This document shows positions 49,151 through 58,742 of a stretch of 64,000 bases of DNA, in pieces. The stretch lies in NCBI GenBank assembly GCA_964654665.1, contig CAZZKV010000002.1, positions 95,054 to 159,053 of the forward strand, in the 5' to 3' direction. Within the stretch, counting starts at the first letter, position 1; the number at the start of each line of letters is the position of its first letter. The position numbers and the translations under genes are program-made. This DNA is from CALCKU01 sp964654665 (GTDB taxonomy: Bacteria; Pseudomonadota; Alphaproteobacteria; Caulobacterales; Maricaulaceae). The notes beneath the pieces are model-generated. The model did not search any database, was not told the origin of the DNA, and saw nothing but the letters and a program-made list of their open reading frames with translations.

Positions 49151-50398
49151 ATGCCTATTATGAAATTCATATTATTATCCGGAGCGTCTGCCGTCATCCT
49201 CAGCGGATGCTTATCGCCAACGGGGAATTACACACAATCCGAACAGGAAATCGTCAATAATCTATCTGGTGATCGGTTCCGACCCGCAACGCGAGAGCGG
49301 CGCGATGCTATCGAAACACAGGAACTTATGGCACAAGCTGCCTTTTGGGCTAATGAACATTCATTAAACCCGGCTGATTTGGAATCATCAATAAAATTAG
49401 CCGCCTCCGTTCGAAAAATGGGGAATGCGGCAAAAGCCGTAGAAATCACCCAACAGGCCCGCGCACTACATCCGCGTGATCCCTATTTACTGGCTGAATT
49501 ATCAGCCGCCCTCATATCCGCCGAACAACCGCTCGCGGCCATTGATATTCTCGACGAAGGGTTAGCCCTCGCTCCGCAATATGCTCGGCTCTGGTCCTTA
49601 AAAGGGGCTGCTCTGGATCAACAAGAACACTATGAAGCGGCCAGAAAACATTATGCCCGTGCCATGCAAATCACGCCTAATGATCCTAATATTTTAGCGA
49701 ATGTTGGATTATCATTTGCTTTGGCCGGTGACGCTCCAAAAGCCGAACAATGGTTACGCCGCGCTGCCAGCATTCCGGGGGCCGGTGCCGGAGTACGCCA
49801 AAACCTTGCTCTTGTTTTGCAGCTACAAGGTAAAACTGAAGAGGCAGCCCGGCTTTTACCCCGTAATCTGGTGGCTTCGAGACAGCACGGACCAGTACAA
49901 CACCAGACAAGGCCTCAATCCTATACGCAGCAGGCCAAAGCTAACACCCCGCGTGTTTATGGTACACCATCATCCGCACAGAGCCCAAATTCGCGGTACT
50001 CACCTGCAAATTTACCCCAACCGCGCGCGCCGCAAGGATATCACAATACGAGTATCATAACACCGTCAGGGCAAGCCAAAACAGCCAGTGACGCGGCACG
50101 CGAAGCCGCCAATGCCATGAAGGGGCCTCGAAAAGAAATTATCCCAGTCCAACAACAACAATCTGCCGAACAACAATCTGTACTGGATCAAATCGCGCGC
50201 AGTCTGGGCCCCAAGCCCAATAATAATGCTATAGCGCCGCCGCCTCAAGGATATCCAGCAAACCCAACTTCCGGACGATCCTTTAGGCCTCAGAGCGGGT
50301 ATCCTGTGCAAAACACATCACCTTCTACCCCGCAATTAGCAGGTCCGCCACAACCCTCTTCACCACAATCACGCGGCGCTGCACGCCGCCGCCGATAA
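49151..50398 (+). CDS. tadD: TadD-like TPR lipoprotein of the Tad pilus island
   Basis: A 415-residue lipoprotein (ILSGC lipobox, Cys20). Tetratricopeptide repeats occupy about residues 75-240, with typical lines such as ARLWSLKGAALDQQEHYEAA and DPNILANVGLSFALAGDAPK. The C-terminal 170 residues are disordered and rich in Pro, Gln, Ser and Ala, ending in a basic tail (RGAARRRR). TadD proteins assist secretin assembly of the Tad pilus. It has an AGGAG site 6 bases before the ATG, is convergent with tadC and shares a bidirectional terminator with it. The tail is longer than in most TadD proteins I know. Confidence 0.8.
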   Translation: MPIMKFILLSGASAVILSGCLSPTGNYTQSEQEIVNNLSGDRFRPATRERRDAIETQELMAQAAFWANEHSLNPADLESSIKLAASVRKMGNAAKAVEITQQARALHPRDPYLLAELSAALISAEQPLAAIDILDEGLALAPQYARLWSLKGAALDQQEHYEAARKHYARAMQITPNDPNILANVGLSFALAGDAPKAEQWLRRAASIPGAGAGVRQNLALVLQLQGKTEEAARLLPRNLVASRQHGPVQHQTRPQSYTQQAKANTPRVYGTPSSAQSPNSRYSPANLPQPRAPQGYHNTSIITPSGQAKTASDAAREAANAMKGPRKEIIPVQQQQSAEQQSVLDQIARSLGPKPNNNAIAPPPQGYPANPTSGRSFRPQSGYPVQNTSPSTPQLAGPPQPSSPQSRGAARRRR

Positions 50399-50420
50399 AA
50401 AAAGGTTTTCAACCTTTAAA

Positions 50421-50450
50421 AAAACCTCCTTTAATCAAAGGAGGTTTTTT
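50421..50450. terminator. Bidirectional intrinsic terminator
   Basis: AAAACCTCCTTT (50421-50432) and AAAGGAGGTTTT (50437-50448) pair perfectly around a 4-base loop, with T-runs on both sides. It lies between the convergent tadD-like gene and tadC and is the clearest terminator in the window. Confidence 0.9.
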
Positions 50451-50478
50451 ATTGGAATTTATTCTGAGCGTTTTCGTA

Positions 50479-51450
50479 TTAATTAGCTTCAGATAGCGCG
50501 CCGCCAATCCGCAAGGCTGCGGGTGTTAAGATAACAATAAAGAGAACCGGCAAGAAGAATAAAATCATCGGTACCGTCAATTTTGCCGGCAAAGCTGCGG
50601 CTTTTTTCTCAGCAGCCATAACACGCATTTGTCGGTTCTCATTTGCCATTGTCCGCAAAGTATCCCCTAGCGGTGTACCATATCGTTCTGCTTGAACCAA
50701 AGCCGTCGCCACAGAGCGAATACCGGTATGGTTATTGCGGCGCGCAAGGTTTTCATAGGCTTGCCGGCGCGCGGGCAAATAGGATAACTCCGCCGTCGTC
50801 AGCGAAAATTCCTCAGCCAGTTCTACAGAATTTTCTGCCATTTCCGAAGCTACTTTACCAAAGGCTAATTCGACAGACATACCGGATTCCACACAGATCA
50901 ACAAAAGGTCTAGCGCATCCGGGAAAACCGGCATAATTGAATTCAGGCGTTTCTTAGCCAAGTTAGAAACATAAATCCCCGGTAAATAATAACCAAAGGC
51001 AACCAAACCGACCGTACCCGCGAGGCGTTGCGTTAAATCCCAGCCCGGCGTATTAAGTCCAATAAGAAAGATAAGACCAAAAAAGAAAAATCCTATCGGC
51101 AAAGACAGCCGGAAGAAATAAAACATATACATAGGGCGTTGACCCCTCAATCCGGCTTGAGCCATTTTATCTCTAAGATTTGATGCTTCTAGGAGCTTTT
51201 CAAGGCTCAGATTATCAACCAATCGCTTAACAAGACCTTTGGTTTCGCGGCGTAACCCGTCTTGCTGTGTTAATTGTGCCATACGGTCTCTTCGAAGACC
51301 TTCGCGGGCCTCAGCAACAGAACTCATACGTTTCTTAAGCTTGTCGCCTTCCAGCATTGGAGAAAAAATAGTATAAAGCGCCGCCACAAACATTAATGCG
51401 ACAATACCATAAGCAAAATTTTGAACGAGAGCTAAACTTTCAGCATTCAT
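50479..51450 (-). CDS. tadC: Tad pilus platform protein TadC
   Basis: Inner-membrane protein of the GspF superfamily that, with TadB, forms the platform of the Tad pilus. The 323-residue protein has an N-terminal hydrophobic segment, then SLPIGFFFFGLIFLIGL, the GspF domain starting PVFPDALDLLLICVESGMSVELAF with FSLTTAELSYLPARRQA, and ALVQAERYGTPLGDTLR, and a final TVPMILFFLPVLFIVILTPA. It is the last gene of the leftward cpaA-tadC unit and lies 9 bases after tadB. Confidence 0.93.
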   Translation of the reverse strand: MNAESLALVQNFAYGIVALMFVAALYTIFSPMLEGDKLKKRMSSVAEAREGLRRDRMAQLTQQDGLRRETKGLVKRLVDNLSLEKLLEASNLRDKMAQAGLRGQRPMYMFYFFRLSLPIGFFFFGLIFLIGLNTPGWDLTQRLAGTVGLVAFGYYLPGIYVSNLAKKRLNSIMPVFPDALDLLLICVESGMSVELAFGKVASEMAENSVELAEEFSLTTAELSYLPARRQAYENLARRNNHTGIRSVATALVQAERYGTPLGDTLRTMANENRQMRVMAAEKKAAALPAKLTVPMILFFLPVLFIVILTPAALRIGGALSEAN

Positions 51451-51459
51451 ACGGCTCTC

Positions 51460-52458
51460 CTAGAACTTAAAGTTAATCATTTTTTTCATCGTAGCCATAC
51501 CAATGACCATCATCCCAGCACCAATCATTAAGTTACGATGACCAGTTGGAGTGGTATAAAGCTCTGTCATATAGTCAGGTGACGCAATCGTAACCAAGAC
51601 GCCCACAACAATAGGCAAAGCCCCAATAATAACGGCCGACATTCTAGCTTCAGCTGATAACGCTTTAATTTTCTCACGCAGTAATTTGCGACCGCGTAAC
51701 ACACTCGCTAAATTTGATAATGATTCACCTAAATTACCACCGGTCGAGCGCTGGATATTTAAGACCGTGGAAAAAAAATTGACTTCGGAAAGCGGCATAC
51801 GTTCATACATACGCTCCAAACATACCTCAATAGGAACACCGACGGACTCTCCTTCAACAACCAAACGAAATTCTGATCGTAAAGGTTCGGGCGACTCATG
51901 GGCAATGATCTTTAAACAATCTCCCAATGGAAGGCCCGTCCGAACACCGCGAACAATTATTTCCATGGCATCGGCAAAATGCGACGTGAATTTTTTCTGG
52001 CGCCGACCAATAGCAAAATTCAAAATCCAGCGTGGCAAGCCGAAGCCAAATGCAAAGGCCACCCCCGCACAAAAAATCGGTGATAAATTAAACATCATTG
52101 GAACAATACCAGCGACAGCTGCAAGTACGAGGCAAATAATCAAGAAGGTTTGCGGCTGCATTGACCAATTCGCTTGGATCAACCGTGATTTAAGTGTCTT
52201 ATTTTGTTTCTTTCGGTCTTTTTGTTTTTTCTCAATCTCACCAAGTGACTCTTCTATCTGTTTCCGGCGATTACTCTGGTCTTCAACCCGCATGAAAGAG
52301 AAAAGGCTTTTCTTGTCACCTTGATTACCTGTACCGATTTGCGCAACACGTTTATTAACGCGACCACTGGATCCGCCGCTACCCCCACCTAATAAGACAA
52401 AACCAATGAGGGCCGTAAATAACGCTGCAATTATAGCTATCAGAGTTTGCGGATCCAT
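51460..52458 (-). CDS. tadB: Tad pilus platform protein TadB
   Basis: Partner of TadC in the pilus platform. The 332-residue protein starts with a hydrophobic segment (LIAIIAALFTALIGFVLL), a Gly/Ser-rich loop and a charged stretch (IEKKQKDRKKQNK). The GspF-type domain shows FADAMEIIVRGVRTGLPLGDCL, MPLSEVNFFSTVLNIQRSTG and LGESLSNLASVLRGRKLLREK. It lies 3 bases after cpaF and 9 before tadC. Confidence 0.93.
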   Translation of the reverse strand: MDPQTLIAIIAALFTALIGFVLLGGGSGGSSGRVNKRVAQIGTGNQGDKKSLFSFMRVEDQSNRRKQIEESLGEIEKKQKDRKKQNKTLKSRLIQANWSMQPQTFLIICLVLAAVAGIVPMMFNLSPIFCAGVAFAFGFGLPRWILNFAIGRRQKKFTSHFADAMEIIVRGVRTGLPLGDCLKIIAHESPEPLRSEFRLVVEGESVGVPIEVCLERMYERMPLSEVNFFSTVLNIQRSTGGNLGESLSNLASVLRGRKLLREKIKALSAEARMSAVIIGALPIVVGVLVTIASPDYMTELYTTPTGHRNLMIGAGMMVIGMATMKKMINFKF

Positions 52459-52461
52459 ATC

Positions 52462-53862
52462 TTATGACCCCGCATCATCAAGCGCTTGAGCCAGATCTTT
52501 TTCAAGATTGAAATAACGGGCACGGTCCCAGAAAGCCGGGCGGGCAATCCCTGTAGATTTATGCTCGCCAATAATTTTTCCTTGAGCATCTTCCCCGTCC
52601 ATTTCGTAAACCAATAAATCCTGCGTAACGATCACATCACCTTCCATCCCGATGACTTCAGTAATTTTGGTAATACGGCGTGACCCATCCCGAAGCCGAG
52701 CCGCCTGAACAATAACATCAACAGACCCTACAATCATTTCTCGAATGGTTTTCGCCGGAAGGCTAAAACCGCCCATTGTAATCATGGACTCAAGACGGGA
52801 CAGGGCTTCGCGCGGCGAGTTGGCATGAAGCGTTCCCATAGATCCATCATGACCGGTATTCATCGCCTGCAAAAGATCAAAGGCTTCAGGCCCCCGAACC
52901 TCACCCACAATAATACGTTCAGGGCGCATCCGCAGGCAGTTTTTCACCAAGTCAGACATGGTAATCTTACCTTTGCCTTCCAGATTAGGAGGGCGTGTTT
53001 CAAGACGAACAACATGGGGTTGCTGCAATTGTAATTCCGCCGCATCTTCGCACGTAATAATCCGTTCATCAGGGTGAATAAAACCCGTTAAACAATTTAA
53101 AAGAGTCGTCTTTCCAGAACCCGTACCGCCAGAAATAACAACGTTACATTGGCACGCTCCAATTATTTCTAAAACTTTAGCACCTGCAGGTGAAATCGAT
53201 TTGAAGTTCACAAGGTCGCCAAGCTGTAATTTATCTTTCTTAAATTTCCGAATAGTCAGCGCCGGCCCGTCAATCGAAAGCGGCGGCGCAATAACATTAA
53301 CCCGCGAGCCGTCCAATAGACGTGCATCACAAATCGGGGAGGCTTCGTCAACGCGGCGTCCTACCTGAGACACAATTCGTTGACAGATATTCATTAATTG
53401 CTGATTATCCCGGAATCGAATATTTGTCTTTTGCATCTTACCGTTGGTCTCGATAAAGACATGTCTTGCGCCATTCACCATAATATCGGCGATATCATCA
53501 CGTGCCAGAAGAGGTTCCAGCGGGCCATAGCCCAAAATATCATCACATATTTCAGTAATTAATTGGTTCTGTTCAGCGACAGACAGACGAACATTTCGAA
53601 TAGCGATAATTTCATCCACAATGGTACGAATTTCTTCGCGGGCCTTATCAGGCTGCATTCCTGCCAGAGCAGATACATCAATTGTCTCAAACAGGGCATT
53701 AAATATTGTTGCCTTTGTTTCGTAATATTCCTCCGAGGCTTCTTTATTTTTCTGAGGCGACGGTGCCTGTTTCGCAGGGGCAGGAGCCTGCGCTAAAACG
53801 GGAGCTTCTGCGGTATTAACAGGCGGTTTTAACGCCGCACCTTCGGAACGCTTTCCAAACAT
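52462..53862 (-). CDS. cpaF: Tad pilus assembly ATPase CpaF/TadA
   Basis: The hexameric ATPase that powers pilus extension and retraction. The 466-residue protein has the family motifs: DDIADIMVNGARHVFIE, RRVDEASPICDARLLDGSR, Walker A VVISGGTGSGKTTLLN, the Asp box IITCEDAAELQL, Walker B RPERIIVGEVRGPEAF and the His box GHDGSMGTLHANSPREAL. The first 80 residues are a variable Ala/Pro-rich part. Between cpaE and tadB. Confidence 0.97.
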   Translation of the reverse strand: MFGKRSEGAALKPPVNTAEAPVLAQAPAPAKQAPSPQKNKEASEEYYETKATIFNALFETIDVSALAGMQPDKAREEIRTIVDEIIAIRNVRLSVAEQNQLITEICDDILGYGPLEPLLARDDIADIMVNGARHVFIETNGKMQKTNIRFRDNQQLMNICQRIVSQVGRRVDEASPICDARLLDGSRVNVIAPPLSIDGPALTIRKFKKDKLQLGDLVNFKSISPAGAKVLEIIGACQCNVVISGGTGSGKTTLLNCLTGFIHPDERIITCEDAAELQLQQPHVVRLETRPPNLEGKGKITMSDLVKNCLRMRPERIIVGEVRGPEAFDLLQAMNTGHDGSMGTLHANSPREALSRLESMITMGGFSLPAKTIREMIVGSVDVIVQAARLRDGSRRITKITEVIGMEGDVIVTQDLLVYEMDGEDAQGKIIGEHKSTGIARPAFWDRARYFNLEKDLAQALDDAGS

Positions 53863-53868
53863 CGGACG

Positions 53869-55542
53869 TTACTTCCTATTCTTCAGTTTGGCGAATAAAG
53901 ATTGACTTCCGCCCTCTGGTTTCTCGGCCTTGTTTTTAGCCGCTTTGTTTTTTCGCGATAAAAGGGACTTACCTTTTCCTACCCCAACCATTGGGGCCGG
54001 AAACTGTCCGGTTTTTAAACGGTGGGCAACATATTTGAGATCTTCCACGGCCTGATCTGCACCTTTGACCTCTGTCAGCATTTTCCCGTCATTCGCCGCT
54101 TCAAAAAAGACTTCCGGGTTAAAATCAACATAAATAGCCGGATTAAGGCCAACGGCTGCACCGAATTCTTTTACGGAAATTTCTTTATCTTTTGACATAC
54201 CGGTTTTGTTCAAAATCAAAATCGGATCGACATCATTTGGACGTTCCGCTTTAAGAAAATCAATAAGGTTTTTGGTGTTACGCAAATTTGCCAAATCCGG
54301 CGTTGCCGTGATGACAACATCATCGGCATTCGTTAAAAGTTTGACGGTCCAATCCATCCAATAATGTGGCAGATCCAAAATCGTCAGCGGCGAAATAGAT
54401 CGCACACCATTGACAACCGATTCATAAGCCTCGGATATCATCCGCGGTTTACCATGCAAACTACCCGCTGTTGGTAAAATAGAAAGCTTTGGCGTATGGC
54501 GCAACATAATGCGGTCCAATAAGGTTTCATCAAGACGGTCTGGCTCTGCCAAAGCCTCTTCCAAACCTTGACTAGAATCATAGGCGAAATCCAAGCCCGT
54601 TGTACCGAAACTTTCATCCATATCCACTAAGGCTGTTTCTTGGCCAATCTTTTCGGCTAAAATCCATGCTATATTATGGGCAAGTGTCGATGATCCATTT
54701 CCGCCCTTACCTCCATAAAAAGCAATAGAGCGGCCAACGAAGGGCTTTTCTGGGTCGGCATACAAATCAGAAATGGATCGAATAAGCGTTAAAGGATGAA
54801 AGGGCGGTACAATATAATCTGAAACACCACGTTCCATTAATTGACGATACAGTTTAATATCATTCGCAGCGCCGACCATAACAACCTTGGTTCCGGAATC
54901 ACAAACCGAAGCTAATTGTTCCAATTGTGCGAACAACTCGGGACCGCGCATACCCGATTCAATAATAATTAAATTGGGCGTACTTTCTTTATGGTAAAAT
55001 TCAATAGCGGCTAGCAGTCCACCCATAAAAATTTTCATATTTGTACGTTTCATACGCCAATCATGGGTTGTACCGTTAATCGAAGCCGCCGTCTCGCTAC
55101 GGTCACAAAAGGCGTGAATAGAAATTTTCGGTAAAGCCTTTTCTCCGCCTTCACGCATATCATCATCTAATGGCGCGGCCATAGGCAACATCGACGGGGC
55201 CATTGCTTGCGGCGAATTCTGCATCGGAACTCCGTGCACTGGCGGCATATTAGGACGGGGTTGCTGCCCGGGAACACCCTGAATTGGCACCATTGGGGGC
55301 ATAGGCGGGGCGGCAACAGGCTGCAATGGCGCACGCTGGGGCGCCATTGCCGGCATAGGCTGCGGCGGAACAGGTTGCGGCATCAATTGCGGCGCTGCCT
55401 GAGGCATAGGCTGAACGGGGCTGGCGCCGCCAGCGGAGGCGGGCATTAATGAAGGCATTGGAACCGCAGCACGCGATGGGCTTGGTGCTGGATAAGCCGG
55501 TGTTGGGCGGGCTTGCGGTGGTTGCTGTGTCATTTGTGTCAT
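53869..55542 (-). CDS. cpaE: Pilus localisation ATPase-like protein CpaE/TadZ with long low-complexity N-terminus
   Basis: CpaE/TadZ is a MinD/ParA-like protein that places the pilus at the pole. The C-terminal part has the deviant Walker A FYGGKGGNGSSTLAHN (about residues 275-290), the region ETALVDMDESFGTTGLD and TPDLANLRNTKNLIDFLK. A receiver-like domain precedes it (NLIIIESGMRGPELFAQLEQ). The first 125 residues are a Pro/Met/Gln/Ala repeat region (for example QLMPQPVPPQPMPAM), much longer than in most CpaE proteins. The C-terminus is Lys-rich. 557 residues in all, against about 410-520 in relatives. Confidence 0.9.
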   Translation of the reverse strand: MTQMTQQPPQARPTPAYPAPSPSRAAVPMPSLMPASAGGASPVQPMPQAAPQLMPQPVPPQPMPAMAPQRAPLQPVAAPPMPPMVPIQGVPGQQPRPNMPPVHGVPMQNSPQAMAPSMLPMAAPLDDDMREGGEKALPKISIHAFCDRSETAASINGTTHDWRMKRTNMKIFMGGLLAAIEFYHKESTPNLIIIESGMRGPELFAQLEQLASVCDSGTKVVMVGAANDIKLYRQLMERGVSDYIVPPFHPLTLIRSISDLYADPEKPFVGRSIAFYGGKGGNGSSTLAHNIAWILAEKIGQETALVDMDESFGTTGLDFAYDSSQGLEEALAEPDRLDETLLDRIMLRHTPKLSILPTAGSLHGKPRMISEAYESVVNGVRSISPLTILDLPHYWMDWTVKLLTNADDVVITATPDLANLRNTKNLIDFLKAERPNDVDPILILNKTGMSKDKEISVKEFGAAVGLNPAIYVDFNPEVFFEAANDGKMLTEVKGADQAVEDLKYVAHRLKTGQFPAPMVGVGKGKSLLSRKNKAAKNKAEKPEGGSQSLFAKLKNRK

Positions 55543-55576
55543 CCAATAATATCTTCGTGCTTCGGCTCAAATGGCT

Positions 55577-56260
55577 CTATCGATCTTCTGCTGAAACTTC
55601 TTGGCGATCCGGTTGTTCGGACGCTGTGTTTTCACCATTAATATATTTATCATAAACAACCATGCGGCGTTGTGAATTTGGCGATGTAAAATCATAGGGC
55701 TCAATTAATTGCCGTGGATCTTGGATCATTGCTGCCAGATTTGCCGAATGCGAACATCCATACCCTGCGTAAGGTCGGTTTGAGCCCGTAAAGGTCAATC
55801 GATCCATAAATTTACAATCGCGCGGCAAAGTTTTGAGCCGGCGATAGGATATAACAACAGGTGCAGGCGCCTGTGCAGCCACTTGATATTGCCCCGTGCG
55901 CAGCGCAGACCCCGGAACACCGAGTCCCGAGAGAGCAGCCGATATTGTATTTCGCGCTTGGCGTGTACCAATTCCTGTTGCTGCGTTACTAGGCACATTC
56001 ATAAAAATGGGACCATCGCCATGTTGTGCATAACCGCGTAAAAACAAAGCCACCGCATCCTGATCACGCGCTGATAAATCCAACCCGTTTACACGCGTAT
56101 ATAATTCTAACCGTTCAATAGATTCAGCCACTTCAATTGGGAAAGTGGTTGCCATAGGCATATCGCCAACCAAACTTGTCGTTGAGCACGCTGTTGTAAG
56201 AGCCGCTACAAGAGAGAGGCTCAAAACACGCATTGACTGTTTAAAATTAATATGTGCCAT
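55577..56260 (-). CDS. cpaD: CpaD family pilus lipoprotein
   Basis: A 227-residue lipoprotein with the lipobox ALTTAC. The C-terminal half has the CpaD pattern ISYRRLKTLPRDCKF with GYGCSHSANLAAMIQDPRQLIEP, the Cys pair and the SANLAAMI line being diagnostic. CpaD is specific to alphaproteobacterial Tad systems, which helps to place the organism. Three ATG codons in a row (56266, 56263, 56260) follow AGGGG; the third is at the best distance. The gene follows cpaC by 10 bases. Confidence 0.9.
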   Translation of the reverse strand: MAHINFKQSMRVLSLSLVAALTTACSTTSLVGDMPMATTFPIEVAESIERLELYTRVNGLDLSARDQDAVALFLRGYAQHGDGPIFMNVPSNAATGIGTRQARNTISAALSGLGVPGSALRTGQYQVAAQAPAPVVISYRRLKTLPRDCKFMDRLTFTGSNRPYAGYGCSHSANLAAMIQDPRQLIEPYDFTSPNSQRRMVVYDKYINGENTASEQPDRQEVSAEDR

Positions 56261-56270
56261 CATCATTCCC

Positions 56271-57746
56271 CTAGTCAACCACATGACCAAATGGCCCGGG
56301 CAAATTATCCACCGTTAAATTTGATGCAGTCTCTTTATAAACCTTGTTGAAACGCCCCAGCAAAACGGCATCTTTATCAGGGGCCGCCGTGAAACCATCC
56401 AGCGGTGTCTGCAATTTGTCTGGATGAGTAGGGTCAACAAGATACGGTGTGACAATAATCACAAGCTCTGTTTGCGTATTTAAATCATCCCGATTACGAA
56501 AGGCCGCGCCCAGACCCGGAACATCTTTTAGTCCCGGAACCCCTTCTGTCGATTGCCGACTCTCTTCGCGAATAAGCCCGGCTATAACAAGGCTCCCGCC
56601 GGCTGGTAATTCGACAACTGTATTTGCCCGGCGAATCCGCAAACCCAGAATATCGGAAGAAATACCACCGGTTTCAAAAGAGCCTTCCGTTGTCGGTTCG
56701 GACACTTCGGTAGAAATATTAAGAGAAATACGGCCTTCGGATAACACGACGGGCGTAAACCCAAGTGAAACACCAAACGGTTTAAATTCAAATTCCCTTT
56801 GTAACTGGCCTTGGTCATCAATGAAAACATTTGTCAGCAAAGGAAATTCACCGCCTGAAAGGAAATTCGCTGTCTCTCCTGACGTCGCTACTAATGTCGG
56901 CTCCGCTTTTGTACGAATGAGGCCAACACGTTCCAGAGCCGATAAGGCGCCTCCGATTGAACGAAGCGCCCCACCCGTCCCGTTAGCTATATTGAAAGTG
57001 CTGTTAAAGCCTGCCCCCGGTTCCAGATTATTATTGGAAAATAATGAAACCGTTGAATCACCCAATTGCCCAATCGCATTCAAATTGATTCCTAATTGCT
57101 TGGTAACGGTACGCTGCATTTCAACGATGCGAACTTTAAGCAAAACCTGATCTTTCCCTTCAACACTCATCAGATTAACAACCTCGCCAGGCTCTTCGCT
57201 ATCTCCGGTTGTTTCGTCGAGCCAAAGATTAGCAATCGCTTGAACACGATTGGCTTGCGCCGCATTTGGAACCGAACCTGTCAGCAAGATATTATTGTTA
57301 ACCGCTTGAACTTCAATAGAACTTCCAGGCACATGTTGTCTCATAAGAGCTTTGAGACCTTTAATGTCTCGCTCCACACGAATTTCGAGATTAAGCAATT
57401 CAGTGCCATTATGCCCATAAATATAGGCATTTGTCTGGCCCGGAGATTTACCAATCATAACAACCCGGCGGGATGTATGGACGACTGATTCTACAATATC
57501 AGGGTTCGACACAATGACGTCCATCATATCAGACGGAAGCTCAATCACTGTGGATTTACTATAAGGCAAGGTAATTGATCGCGAAACAGCACTATCACCC
57601 GGAGACTGAATATTAACAGATCCAATGGATGCATTTTGAATATGGCTATAAGACCGCGGGCCCGCATACGCCGTAATACCCAGCGCCATTGCACCAAATG
57701 TTAGAGAGCCTATACCAAATACGTAAGAAAGTTTCGAACGAAGCAT
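56271..57746 (-). CDS. cpaC: Tad pilus secretin CpaC/RcpA
   Basis: Outer-membrane secretin channel of the Tad pilus. The 491-residue protein has a signal peptide (ending AYAGP), an N-terminal pilus domain (IELPSDMMDVIVSNPDIVE to SPGQTNAYIYGHNG), a BON-like stretch (NNNILLTGSVPNAAQANRVQ), and the secretin domain with LIRTKAEPTLVATSGETANF, LSGGEFPLL and VVELPAGGSLVIAGLIREE near the end. The start at 57746 lies one base after the cpaB stop; longer frames enter cpaB. Its N-domain resembles the small protein encoded at 59888. Confidence 0.95.
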   Translation of the reverse strand: MLRSKLSYVFGIGSLTFGAMALGITAYAGPRSYSHIQNASIGSVNIQSPGDSAVSRSITLPYSKSTVIELPSDMMDVIVSNPDIVESVVHTSRRVVMIGKSPGQTNAYIYGHNGTELLNLEIRVERDIKGLKALMRQHVPGSSIEVQAVNNNILLTGSVPNAAQANRVQAIANLWLDETTGDSEEPGEVVNLMSVEGKDQVLLKVRIVEMQRTVTKQLGINLNAIGQLGDSTVSLFSNNNLEPGAGFNSTFNIANGTGGALRSIGGALSALERVGLIRTKAEPTLVATSGETANFLSGGEFPLLTNVFIDDQGQLQREFEFKPFGVSLGFTPVVLSEGRISLNISTEVSEPTTEGSFETGGISSDILGLRIRRANTVVELPAGGSLVIAGLIREESRQSTEGVPGLKDVPGLGAAFRNRDDLNTQTELVIIVTPYLVDPTHPDKLQTPLDGFTAAPDKDAVLLGRFNKVYKETASNLTVDNLPGPFGHVVD

Positions 57747-57747
57747 C

Positions 57748-58590
57748 TTAATTTCCTCTGACCGCAACATATTGTGGAGTGCCATCACGATAGACTGTGA
57801 TCGTTGTCGATTGACCTGATGAATTACGTTTCACCGTCGCAGCACTGCGCCCTGGACGCGCGCGCGCATCATTAATGCCGCGAAGGGTAAGAGATAAATC
57901 ACCCGATGATTCAGCTTGTTGCAAAAGCTCGGCATCCCCCTGTGTCATTTCAAAGGTCGCTGTTGAGCCAACTATAGCCGCGCCGCCATCTTCTGTGGCA
58001 GAATAGGTTTGATCAACCGCTAAGACATGAACATTTTCAAAAATAGTCTGGGCCGCAAATTGCCGTGTATTGGACGCGTTCGTATTGAGTGTCGTATCAC
58101 GGGGTAATTCGATCGTTAGAATAATATCGACCCTGTCCCCCGGCTGAATAAACCCACCAGCCGCCGTTTCAACGGCAATCCGCGTGGTAACAGCCCGCAT
58201 CCCAGGCTTTAAAAGCGCTGCCATAACCCCTTCAGCGCCAGCACGGATCAGTTTCCGTTCAATAATGGGTTCGCCGCTATAAATAGCCGTCCGAGAGATA
58301 GCGCGACTTAACTCTTCAATAGCATCAGGGCGGACATCACTGGTAATAAAGGCCTCTGTAACATTTTTTGTTGGCCATTGTGCCCATTGCAAACTTTCCG
58401 GGATCATGCGGGTTCCAAAAGGGATATCCAGTGCGGCAACCAAAACATCCGAATATTCGACTGTTTCCACTTTGGGCTGAGGTAAAACTTGTTGTATTGG
58501 CGCGGGTGTTCCTAGTTTTTTAACCTGCGTAAAGACAACAAAGCCAACTACGGCCAATCCTAGCGCTAAAATTATACGTTTAGTATCCAT
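57748..58590 (-). CDS. cpaB: Flp pilus assembly protein CpaB/RcpC
   Basis: A 280-residue periplasmic protein anchored by an N-terminal helix (IILALGLAVVGFVVFTQV). It contains an SAF domain (VLVAALDIPFGTRMIPESL), followed by RAVTTRIAVETAAGGFIQPGDRVDIILT, the CpaB signature. A proline-rich spacer is at about residues 28-42. It starts the cpaB-C-D-E-F-tadB-tadC run and is separated from cpaA by 152 bases that hold a TTAACCAT motif. Confidence 0.92.
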   Translation of the reverse strand: MDTKRIILALGLAVVGFVVFTQVKKLGTPAPIQQVLPQPKVETVEYSDVLVAALDIPFGTRMIPESLQWAQWPTKNVTEAFITSDVRPDAIEELSRAISRTAIYSGEPIIERKLIRAGAEGVMAALLKPGMRAVTTRIAVETAAGGFIQPGDRVDIILTIELPRDTTLNTNASNTRQFAAQTIFENVHVLAVDQTYSATEDGGAAIVGSTATFEMTQGDAELLQQAESSGDLSLTLRGINDARARPGRSAATVKRNSSGQSTTITVYRDGTPQYVAVRGN

Positions 58591-58644
58591 ATTCCCTCAC
58601 ACGGCCTAAATTTAAATGAGTCGTAACCCCTGATTTAATAAGGC

Positions 58645-58652
58645 ATGGTTAA
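58645..58652 (-). promoter_or_regulatory. CtrA half-site-like motif before cpaB
   Basis: The minus strand reads TTAACCAT at 58652-58645, the CtrA core motif of Caulobacterales, pointing towards cpaB 55 bases away. The match is short, so it could be chance, but the location fits known CtrA control of cpa genes. Confidence 0.35.
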
Positions 58653-58742
58653 TTTGTAGGTCGACGTGGCAAAAAAAGTGTTAATTTTTGTCATTTTGAT
58701 TGTTTTATTTTCACATTTAAGCCTGAAATTGAAATCCATCGC

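Noticed and set aside
55250..55570. Minus-strand 106-codon frame
   Set aside because: Runs in another frame through the low-complexity start of cpaE; composition follows from the Pro/Gln repeats.
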